DNA from: Schistocephalus solidus
Taxonomy: Eukaryota > Platyhelminthes > Cestoda > Diphyllobothriidea > Diphyllobothriidae
Direction: 5' to 3'
Length of the DNA stretch: 64,000 nt
NCBI GenBank assembly: GCA_017591395.1
Contig: WEDG01011571.1
Location: 1-64,000, forward strand
Part shown: one piece after another, positions 37,401 through 49,400 of the stretch
How the letters are laid out: each line of letters opens with the position of its first letter
Position numbering within the stretch: position 1 is the stretch's first letter
Position numbers and translations under genes: made by a program
Notes under the pieces: model-generated
Seen by the model: the letters and a program-made list of their open reading frames with translations, nothing else
Told to the model about the DNA's origin: nothing
The model's database searches: none

Positions 37401-40400
37401 GCATGATAGCACGGTGGCAAATTGCGCAGTCAGCTTGCGGGTACAATGGACTGTTTTCCTCTCTTGGTTGATTGAAAGGGTTCAAACCGCAGCAGATTTA
37501 GCTGCAACGGTAAAAAGAGGCTTTTTTAAACTATTATGACCTATTAAAAATCTCGGTTGCTAAGACTCGGGAAGACTTGGTCCACCTCCGGACTGACGAC
37601 CAAGCTCCTTCTCAGTATGGCCTTTAAGGCGATGCCCATCTACGTGAGATACGAATCATCTAAGTCTGAGCTTTTTGGGTCGGGACAACAGCACGTACGC
37701 GAGCCACATAAACGGACCGTTTTAACTGGTCAACCTCTCCTATCGATTCCCTCGTGGGTATGTGAGAGAGAGATGAATGTTGTTACAATACCCATCATTT
37801 TATCCAAATCCCGAGCAAGTCATTGCCGTTTCCTTATAGGAATAGTTCTTTTTGGGTATCACTGCATATACATATTGCGAGGATGAAAGGTTACCAGAAA
37901 CAGCAAACATGCCAGCCTACCCTCCTTTTCCTCTTCTTCCTCGTCGGCGTCCTTAAGGTTTATCCCATGCAAGAGATCCGCTAGACTGTCGTCAGCCGGA
38001 TTAATGGCAGCAGCAGCAGCAGCATCAAGAGAAGAATCATCCGGGTCCTTTCCCTCACCTTCCGAGGAGCGGCCTGCCCACGGGGAGAGAAGTGATGCGA
38101 CGGCACCGGACAACTTCGATCCAGACTTGAGATGCGTGAGAAGGGGTGATAAGACCGAGTGCTGGGCAGATGGCAATTGGCCGGCCAAATTGAGAGGTGT
38201 AGACGGCGAGGGTGCAGACTGACCCAGCAGCACGTGATTCCATGCTTGAAACAAGGCGGACAGACTGTGCCTGCCGCTCTTCGTGCTGGCGTTGTCCTCC
38301 TGGATTCTAAATGAGAGTAAAACGAGTAAGAATAGTGCCAGAAGTCCTTGTCTCACCTGTCCGAGAAAAATGACCTGAGGGCTTACGGGAAAAAGTGTCA
38401 TGATTATCAAAACAAAACGGATCCATGAAACAAGGCAAACAGAAAACTCACAATTATTCATACTCACTATCTACAAAAAGAAGACGGGTTACGATAGTCA
38501 TTTCGGACATCGCCAGCCAGGGAGGTTTCGAAGTTTCGAACTCAAGTCCAAGGTTGCTCTCCTTGTACGCTGTGTTCATTACTTTTCGCAGTCACAGGAG
38601 AATAGTGCTAACCTATTTATCCATGATCTAGGGTTGAATGCAGATCAAAGCGACTGTCACGAGTGTGATATGCATGGACCGGAGTCTTCTCGCGACGCTG
38701 GTCACTGCGTTCAATCCGATCGCCAGTCGCACTGGCCCGTTCTTGAGTTTAAACACGATACGGAGCAGATGCTGTGCACTTTGCCCGTACTGCATATAAA
38801 TCCTGCGCAAGCCATTGCCTCCTTCGTAGACAATGGTGGTCCTAGTTGAGGCCGATGCTAATGGTTGCATAATTACCAAATATAAATCCTTCGCAAGCCA
38901 TTGCCTCCTTCGCAGACAATGGTGGTCCTAGTTGAGGCCGATGCTAATGGTTGCATAATTACCAAACGTAAGCACTGGATAGAATTCTCAGTTTTGTCAA
39001 AATTTTGCTTCTTTGTCGGTCAGCTTCTCAAAAAAAGTATTTCGGTGATGACAGTTCGTTGTTTATAGCTTTTGCTTAAATTGTGAGAATACATTTAAGG
39101 CCCCAGCGTACAAATAAACATCTCAGTTAACCAAAGGCGCTGCTAATATTCCGCGAGTGTTGGATCGGTCAATTTCTATCAGAACACTTCTAGGTACGCA
39201 TCGAATTCACGAAAGGCTAGTGAAGTTTAGACACTTGCGAGGGTACATCAACAGATTACGGCACAACGAGGTCAAGAACTCGTTGAAGAGTAGAAAAACG
39301 GATAAAAGGAGAACAAAAACAATCGCGCAGCCAAAAACTCACGCCTCTAGAACTGGGGGGATCGGCGTTCCTGAAGTTCCAATCGAACGACGTCCTCCTA
39401 AAGTGGATAATACCGGTTAGGCGTCAGCAAACAATAGTAGTAGGACCTAGACAGTAAGCAGTCCTGTGTACAGCAAGTACTTCAATGGCGGAAGGTCAAC
39501 TGACAGACTTAAAAAGCCCACACACGTTCAACAACGGCAACCGACCACTTGACAAGGTGTTATGAGGTGGAGAAGGGTCTGCCTCCTCTTTACCCTACCC
39601 GACCAAGCATGGTGTAACGGCTGCCGGTGAACAACAGTAGACTGGCGAACAGCCGCGGAGCAGCAGCAACAGTGCTACCGTCGTGCGGTTTGCTTGGGGT
39701 CTGACACATTGCCTATCCTAGTAAATGTCGCAAAGTCAGCTGCGAATAAGTTTTCGCACAAGTTTACCTGCAAGCGCTGTCTGACATTGCGCAGCAACGG
39801 TTGATCGCCAGTCAAAACGGTGATGACTAAGGGAAGAGTGAATGCTGACCATCCTGCCTTGGGAAGAAGCTGGGCTCTGCAATATGGTGGTTTTAGTGAT
39901 GGCGAATGCATCGGATGAAAACGCCCCGAGAAGGGGAGGAAAGTTTTTGAAGTCAACTAGACCACGACCGCAAAAAGTGCGTAATAAATTACCCCAAGGC
40001 ACTAGGATGTCAAGGATTTAAATGCCTTCAGAGCAAGCTATGGTGAACCACACAGGTGGTCCAAAGACGAACTTGCCCTTCACACACATGCTGGACAGAA
40101 CGTTCACAAAGTCGCTTTTTCTCTATATGTATGCAGAAAAGCGTCGGTGGTAACTGGGACTTTTGCAAGTGGGCATTATTTTACAGTACCCGCAGGATCC
40201 ACTTAAGTTGAAAACAGTCACAGACTGCAGGCAAGTGGACCACAAAGGCCACACAGCCAAAATACCTACATGGCATGAGTCCTGTAAAGGGGTTTCAGTT
40301 GTTTGACGCCAAAAATGTCGTTACTAGGTTACGATCACAACAGAGCGCGAGTAGAGTAGGGTGTTATGCAAGGCAGAGCGGTTGCATAGTCGACGCAAGA

Positions 40401-43400
40401 AAGACCGTGGCCCCAAGCAGGACAATGAGACAACAAGTTACGTTTGCCGTAACAAGAATCAAGGAAATGCAGCCGGGCTTACTTGCGCAAACGCAACTAT
40501 GGCCGCAAAAATTGTGGCTCATTAAAATCCCTGTCGGAAACCTTTTTTAAAAAGGTTCCGGCTCCAAATTCAGGGAAAAGGGCGAAATTATGGTAAAAAT
40601 TGTGCCAATAGCAGTACTATCATGGAAAACAACCTTACCTTCAATGAGAGGATCAAAACTTTGTAAGAGTGAATTGGACATCGCTTGCTGGGTCGTGAGG
40701 GGCTAAAATAAACACATCTCTTTCAAATGTAGTTCACATTGCATTGAGGCTTTGCCAGTAAAAAAAAGAGGGTCAGTGAAATGGCCAATTTTTGCATACG
40801 TGCTAACTCCTCTCATATTCGAGTTCCGAAACCGAGTCAGCGAAACATCGAAGAACGTCCTCACCACTGCAGTTCGAGTTCCCACCCTGTCGGCAGAGAT
40901 CCGAGGCACTAAGTTACACGACAACGCGACCGTCGGTTTCGACTAGGTCTACCGTCCCTGTCCCACAGCAAGGTGGCACAGGGACGGTGACTTGCGCAGC
41001 ATCTATTGCACTCACTCCCCACCCGCAACCTGGGTCCGGTGTCATGAACAAATCAAGAAGACTGAAGGCGGGAGATGGCGCAGGTGTGTGCAATGCAAGC
41101 AATGAATAAAGTCGCACGAGAGTGGAGTGCAGAGACATATCCTGCTTACAGGGCGGAATCGGGCTTTGAGACTCTGGTGGGCAGAGCGACCAGCTGTCAA
41201 TAATTAAAGTGTGTTGCCCTCATCAGCCTGTGATGCCCCAGCCCGAGGCTGTAAGGTAGTTTGTGTTGACCGGCGGCCACCAATCGAGGTGTTCCATCCC
41301 AAGGAATTTTGCGGTTTGCGCTCAATGGTCAGTGCTTCTGCGGCTGATTCGCGCCATCGAGGTTTGCTTCCAAAGCCATGTCAAAGATTGTACATACATG
41401 CAAACCATTGTTAAGCATGCAGCGCAAAATAGCAGCTACCGTAAATGTCATGAAATGCCAACCGAAAAGGCTTAATTATTTTTTTCGTCTCGAAAAGATT
41501 ATGTGGGTAGGGGTTATACTCGGCTGGTGGCAAACACTGTCTTTATAAAATGCGATGTTTTAAGAAAGGGTATCTTTCGGTCTACATTTTTTTCATTGGC
41601 GAATACTTTTAAACAAGTCCTGCCAGTACACTTGCATTCAGGGCTTCCAAACTACGCGCTGTAGACATCCTGAAGGAAAATTACGCATTTCTCTACGCCA
41701 AAAGGAAGACGGCAATCATAAAACTTGGCAATGGACGTGGACCACACTGTATACTTGATGAGCAGCATTAATACAGGGACGAATACGAGGATTTATGGTT
41801 GCATGTTTCAGGATCTTCAAGTATGAACTTTGAAAAAGACTTAATATGCTACGAAATGAGTGCATGTACATGTTTTCTAGAAAATATGTTTGAACTTATA
41901 AGGGCATCGAAAATCAGCGACGAAAATTCAACTATTTAGTCATTTTTTACAGAGTATACTGTTTGCAGGTGGTCAGAAAGAATTCCGTTCAAAAGCTGAC
42001 ATCCTGCCATGACTGAAATAGTTTGGGATTAGGCTGCATGGTAATTAATATTACAATCCTACGTAGGTATTTTTTTCGAATCGAAAACACATTTCAGAAC
42101 TTCGGTTGACATTTTATGAAAAAGCAAATCTAATGCATAATTTTTTTTCAAAAATGGTGTAAATGTGTTTCAATTACTTATGCGCTGTTGTTGCGGAGGG
42201 AGAGAGGGGCTGAGATCTTTGCGTCAACCGGATTAGTTACCTCTCCAGGAGATTTGAGAAGAACCGACAAAAACTTAATTCGACTGCAATCCGTATGCCA
42301 GGTTACATATGACAGAGCGACAGCTAAACAATCATCTGTTAGTAATCGACTAAGCGAAAAGCTTTGCAGAACAGGTATTAGATTCGTGTACGACAACGTT
42401 GCAGCCAAGCGCATAAACAGTTAGCTAGCTCAAGTAAGACTATAAAAAAACAGACTGTATGAGCAATGCTTACCGATGTCTTCGCTGAATGATCCAAGAA
42501 CGAGAGGTCGAGATCTGTTTGATCAGATTGAACAGATGGAATAAGGATGAGGCCAGTTGGTAATATGTGTGCGTAGCACACGCACGTTTAGAGCCGAAGT
42601 GGGTGGCAAATATATATTCCCTTACTCCAAAAGCGAACACTGCAGTTACTGTATTCAAATAGCGGGCAGGTTAATTTTTTTACTTAATGTTAAATTGCAC
42701 TTTTTAAAAATTAGAAAAAAACCTTGAATACTGCAAAACTGTAATTTTATGCTGTCAATAGTCTTAACAACTAAATTTAGCTAAATACTGTTTAAAAAAA
42801 CCCTTCAATAGGAGGTGCCGAATGGACATGAGTGGCAATCTTTTTCAAGTACAAACGTAGACTGAAAAAAACTGCAGTTTCGACCATTCTAAAGGTATAC
42901 AACATGCACGCAATAACATAAACAGATCGGATAGCGGGGGAAAGAATCGCTTAAAATTTACAAGATGAAACTCAGTCTAGATTTCAGTAAAAGATTCAAA
43001 GGCCTACACGATGCCCTCATAATTGCAGTCGAGGGAACTTTCCTTTCCTAGAAAAAGGACAAGCAAAGTTAAGCGAATGCAAGCATCCCAACAGAAAGGG
43101 CTCCAAAGCTGAGCATGGAATGCACATGAGAATATTTAGTGAGAATAACACCGCTATCAGAATAAAGTTGGGATAACGGTCTAAACAACCCCTATGTTTA
43201 TCATATGAAGACGGTGTTAACTGCTCGTGCTCGTGCAACCCTGACATACGGCTCTTTTTATGCTACCAACTAACAAAAATTGAGTATAAATTGCGCAAGG
43301 ATTGGGGAGATGAGCGGTAGCTAGAGGTGGATAGCAAAACACGTCATGCAGTACAGAGGACTAATGGCTGTCCATGAGAGCGAGCATTTGGATGCCTGCA

Positions 43401-46400
43401 TGTGCATAATCCCCCGCTCTCCCTCTTCACATCTAGTCCTCCTTAGTGCTCGCCGCTCTTGCTGAGGAGCATGTGAGGACAACACAGCAAACTCCCAATG
43501 AATTTCACCAGCTACGCTCAACACTTGCAATGTAGGCTTCTTTCAGGACACCGGGCACTGACATAGGCGGTGCTCTCGCCGGAGCGTGGTAAACAAGCAG
43601 AGAAAGAAGTGAACGTATCGAATAGAATTGCAGGTCAACAGCACGCAAGAGGGGTGTGCCTACTAGATAGGAGATGAAAGACAAACCCGGTGCAGACTTT
43701 AACTCTGATGTTCAATGTTCATTAGACACTGAACATCACTACCATGACGAACAAGCAAAATAACATAAGGGAAAACCATGGAATTGAACTGCAACTTATC
43801 CCGCGAAAAGGAATGGACAAGTGGACCACAAGAGCTGCTTCTATTAACAGGAATAGGATCAAAGGCAAAGAATTTAACCGTTCGAGGGCTCGATTATTGG
43901 TAAACACTAGAAACCCAAAATAATTCAAAGTTGACTGAGTACCGGAGTAAGGTTCGGTAGCACTTTGGCGGCGAGGATTGTTTGCTCTATTCATTAATCT
44001 AACGTAGCGGGATTCAGTGATACCACCACAACAATCCACGTATAATGTTCGTAAGTGTATAACCAGTAAAATCAGCACGTTAACGTGTTTCTGGAAGCTG
44101 AATTGCAATCAGATCCCACTTAAAGCATAAAACGCATATCTAAAGCCGGTCGAGAAACCAACAGAGAAGAGGGGGGAGCATAAAAGGCAAAGCTTACCTA
44201 GCGACGGTGCCTGCGCAAGTTCGGTTGGATTGCATCTAAACATATGCATAGTAGCCATCAGACGTAATGAAAAGAATGTAAACACGCTCCAATCTTAAAT
44301 GTTAGCGTACTCACAAGCAAACTAGCAGGAGAACAGAGGAATGAGCGAAAAGCGCACAGATACCAGTATAAATAAGACAACAGCCTTAAAGACTGCATGT
44401 ATTGGCATAGAAAAAGTTCGCGATGGTTAAGCGCTGACACCAGTTACTCGAAAGGGCGAAAAGAGTACAGAATTTGGACTTTCAGCTAAGAGCAAAGCCA
44501 TAATGTGCTGTAGGTACAACATTCGTAAACGAAAATGAAGGTGTGCGTAGAGGAGGCCAAAAAATTCTCCCAGGGTAAATTCTTTCTTGTAAACAAGCGG
44601 AGCTTGTAAATGTGTTCCCCCTCCCTCCAAATTAGGTATAAAAAGCGGAGTTCCAGAGTCCGGCAAACAAATGCTGACCCTACCTGCCACCCAGTTCTCT
44701 GTAAGGCTCGCTTCGTCTGACGTCAGAATTGGATCTCCCTGTGGCCAGGCATGCATCTGACCCAGAGGCAGCACCATCAGTTCACTTGGCCCCTGTTTTC
44801 ACGCTAAGCACCGACATGCACGCACCACTCCATAACACTGTCACACAAAAAGAGCCGCACATAAGCAACAAAGGTGAAAGCTATAAGTTCTCAAGCCTTC
44901 ATTAGCAAGAAGTGCCGATAGACATGCAAAAGACGAGGGTGTATAAACGATCATTCAGCCCGTTCATTGAAATCTAACAGGTAGCCGATGACTTTCAGAA
45001 TACCACCAGGCAGTGAGAAGGGCGTGTAGAGTCAACCAAGAACGGTTCCATGCCGTTAAACGTAAAAGAAGCCTCATCCTGTGACAGGTATGGGGATACT
45101 GGCATCGACATTGTACATACCATATCTGTGCGCATAGTGCGACCCCAAATATGCCGCGACACAGGAAAGAGAGAGAGAGCAGGGCTGATCTCATTCAGTT
45201 AGGGTTGGATAAATCAACATTTCGGAGCCGCCTAACCGAGCATTGGATGACTGTCCAGCAAATTTTTTTCATCTTTTGCTTTTATACATTAAGGCGAATA
45301 TTCGTTCAATTAGGATGGCATAAAAATCATCGGCACGGTCCCTTCCAAACATGCATAACTTAAGTTTGGCACTCTAGAAGGAACGGAAATTACCCTTAAA
45401 TCGACCTCCATACACACTACGAAGGTTTGATGGAAAAACCTCATCAGTCGTCACGACCTCCAAGACAAGAGCTTGCACGACCCGTTAGCCAGCCTCAGAG
45501 TTCGTGGTGTCACAAACTATTGCGGTCCATGATCTCCCAGTGACGACTAGGATCACGCTCGTAAGTATCCAGTCGAAATTCCCTTCCCAAAAACTGTCGA
45601 ATCCATCAGCCCCTGCGGGTCTACCTTCAGGTATGTGTACTCTATCACTTTGCCACATGACGACGCCACCTCAGTCAGGGACGCCGAGAGATAGAGAGAG
45701 ACAGAGGGTAGGAGACGTACCTTTCGAAGACGGGCTTTTGTGTTCGTTAGTCGAAGATAAGTCCATTTCCCGAATCGGCAACTTTAGAAGTCGATGATCC
45801 TTCTTAGGCCAGTGGCATGCGGTTGCCACGTTTCACAGTCGCATATAATTGAAGTGGTCTAATAACGAATTATCGAAAACGTACGTTTGCCGATTGACTT
45901 TTCAAAATCTTGATCGCAGTCTCATTAACTCGGATATTTGTGTTCTGGTTAACCTCACGGTCAGGCAACACGAAATTTTAAGCACGAGTGAACAAGTTCC
46001 ATAGGAGCTGTATGCTATGTGTTCTCGTAGTCAACTTTGAGGTACTGTGGTTGAGAGCAAAAAGACATCTAACACCTCTAGACATAGAAGAGGACTATTA
46101 AATACGACGTGAAACTGTCGATACGAAGTTTTGTTTGTCTTTGTCAGGCAGTTTGTGGGAGGTGAAAATCGTGCAAGCAACTAAATACCTTATTTTGTCG
46201 AGTTGTTTTACCAGGGTGGGGTGGGCATAACCGGGGTGTGAGACGAAATACTAACCCACCTAGAAGTCTGCGTAGTGTTGGTGCTGATAGAACCGATCGA
46301 ATCTACCGCATAATCCATTATCGGTGCAAAGGCAGCCCTGCCCGGCGCTAGTATTCACAGACAAGTAGTTAATTTCTTCGCCACAAGCTCCAACGTTGAT

Positions 46401-49400
46401 TCGCGTGAGGTAATACCGTGTCCTGATGAAGTTCATTGTCTTCGGGTCGAACACTTCTGACGATCGCTTCGAATGCTCCAGGGAAAAAAGAAAACTGGCA
46501 ACTGTCTTCTGTTTTAAACAATGTGCTTCTAGGATTCATTGTATAGTAAATATCTGGACAACACAGTCTCTGCCAAGGCGTAAACCGCCGCCAATGTTGC
46601 CTTGACGGCGCATCCCTAGCTGAGCTAAAGGGGCCAGGGCGATACTTTGACAAAATCAGTACCGCTGCGGTTGATAATTTTCCTCCCCTCTCTCTCTCTC
46701 TTTTTGAAGGAGACAGAACGGCATTACTCCAGACAAATAGAACAGACCATCACACTTTTCAAGTCGTTTAGACAACTTCAGAATCGTTCATGTAAATCGT
46801 ACCTAGCAGTGTCTTCAACAGCGGCTCTTTTGATTAGACAGTTCTGAATTAACGTCCGTATTTCAGCAAAGGCACAGGTGGCTTTACGTGGGCATTTGCA
46901 CTACAGGAGCCACTAGGAGCATCCACAAAATTACCAGATGGGGACATTTAGTATATTATTCTTTTCAAAGCGGCAATCGCTCACTGCGTGAAGTGTTTTG
47001 ATGGTCGGACTGAATGCTAAATTTTACTTCAATGAGAATGGAGGAAATTGACATTGTCTTTTTCATGTAATTAACCGTGGAGATCAATCCCAGGTTCTGT
47101 CCGTTCTTTATTGGACGGCTCACACCGACCGTGTTGTCTGACAATACAGTGTTAGAAGACTCGATTCACTGACAATTCGGGGGCGCCCATAATCGGTCGG
47201 TATCTAGTCTGCGGGATGGCGTCTCTTGTGGTCTACGTGCGTTAGTCTAGTCTCAAACTCGCTATTCATTTACCAAACCCATAGCCGACGTCGATAGAGG
47301 AGTTGGAACATCGACCGCGAACCCCCCTCCTCCCATTGATAGTGCACTCCATAAATGTTCCAGCCACTCCTTCCAATTACTGTGTCCGCCGACCGAAGAG
47401 TCACTTTATGGAGTTTCAGAGAGCACTTTAATTCTTCGGCATAATCTCGTGTAAAATAAACAAAAGTCAAGAGGATTATTCGTGCAAAAAGGCGAACGGT
47501 GCAAGCTACATTGCAAAGTTTGCACTCACTGTAAAGTATACGTACACTGCACCTAAACCAATTAAAAGGAGGATTCGGGAGCATCGCTCATAAAAGGAAC
47601 GAAATCAATAGTTTCGATGATTGACAAGAACACAGAAACCAGGCCGCATTTATTAACGTCCAACGCAGACGAATATCATGGAATAAAAGGAAAAAAACCT
47701 CACTCGTGGAGTCATTATGATGTGGGCAAAAATAGTTTGAAATGAGGGTGTTAGGTAAACTTGGTTTTGATTATTAACGAAGCCATGTATAAAACTAACA
47801 ACAAGGCTGGCTTAAACCACTGAACCTCAAATATTTCGCTACAGCAGCAGAATTTCCTGTCATTAGGGATGTCGGACAAGCCACTCTTCAAATGCAGGAC
47901 GAACCCGTTGCAAACTGGGCGACTGATTGCGTCGAACCTTAAAATACATCTGCCCTATATTGATATATAGTGCAGCGGCAGTTCTGCTCTGAAGTGCTGG
48001 CCTTGTACATTCTATAGGAAGTCTACGCGACAAAAAACTCTTGGCAGGTAAAAAGGCAGATAATCGAGACGTGTGCCTAAGTTATGTAATGCTCGTCAAC
48101 CACTGCGCTTACTCTCATCACCAAATGTTGACAGGCTAGAAGAGACGACGAAGGCACGAGAGAAGGGAGAGAGAGTCAGACATCGGGGAATCCACACCCC
48201 ATGGCATTTCGGTGCAATTCTATACCAAAGACCATCTGAGGAGCTTTTAAACTATCATGATGCGCTTAAAGCCGTGACTCGGAATACTGTCAACTGACGG
48301 GATAATACGGTCGTCTCAGAACGGAGATCTAGGCTTCAATGGGTTCCTCTTAGCTAAGTCTGAATCGAACTCTCCCAAGTGAGATCCAGTCCAAACTTGG
48401 CACAGGAATTGGGGATTACGTCGTGGATGGCTCACGTACGAGAGCCCTTTAGCCTTATCAAATACAGCGCCCAAGCTCCAGCTCATTGGAACAAAATGGG
48501 TGAGGGGGGAAGAGAGAGTGCGGGAGATGCATCACGATCTGCCGTGCTACCAAATGATTCGAACACAATTGACCGATGCTGCACACACTCCATGGGTTAA
48601 CCGTGGACGTCGTCAATTGCGACGGTCAAATTCGCGATGGCGCACATGCAAATAGTCAGTAATTAAGTGTCCATCAGGACAACGGCGTGAAAACCATCTT
48701 TTCTTCGAAAGTTTTTTCGTCTAATGCAGACATAAGAGCGAAATTCTAATGGTTAAATTAAAACTTTGGTTTATAGGAAGGCAAAGAACTCCACACAACT
48801 TCTCAGCTTTCACAGCAACCATCCTGAGGCTCACAAACGAAGCAGCGTGAGGACGCTGCCCAAGCGGATTCAGACTCATTGCAGCAGGCCGGAGGAAAAG
48901 GTACACGAGGCCTGATACCTCCGCAACCGATTTATGCGGTATGGTCATAGGAATGCACTTATAAGTCAATGTCTACGCGTTCGACCACGTAGGATCCAGA
49001 AACACCAACAAGGATATGTCAAGCTCAGCTATATATTAACGTCTCATGAGCGACCGAGCGCATTGCTGTAATTGCAAACCGGCCCAAAGCTACCCTGCGC
49101 AACGGGTTCATAAATCAAAGACCGACTAAACCCAAAGAGCAATATGGGGTAGTGTATCGTATCCCATGCCTAAAATGTCCTTGTAACTACACAGGTCATA
49201 CTGGGTGCACGCTCGGTTCACACATGCATGAACAAAAGCTGGCTGTGTGACATAGGGAGGAATTATCGCAAATGGCTGCCTATACCTACGAAACAGGCCA
49301 TTTATGCAACTTTGTCGCCGTCAAAAAAAAATCACCCCCGTTGGAAGCAAGACTAGCCGAGAATTTATTGAGGCCAGAACCTCTGATGGGAACGCAATCA

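Noticed and set aside
43722..44777. Minus-strand frames of 128 and 116 residues
   Set aside because: Hydrophobic but without a domain pattern, start context or exon borders; no support as genes.
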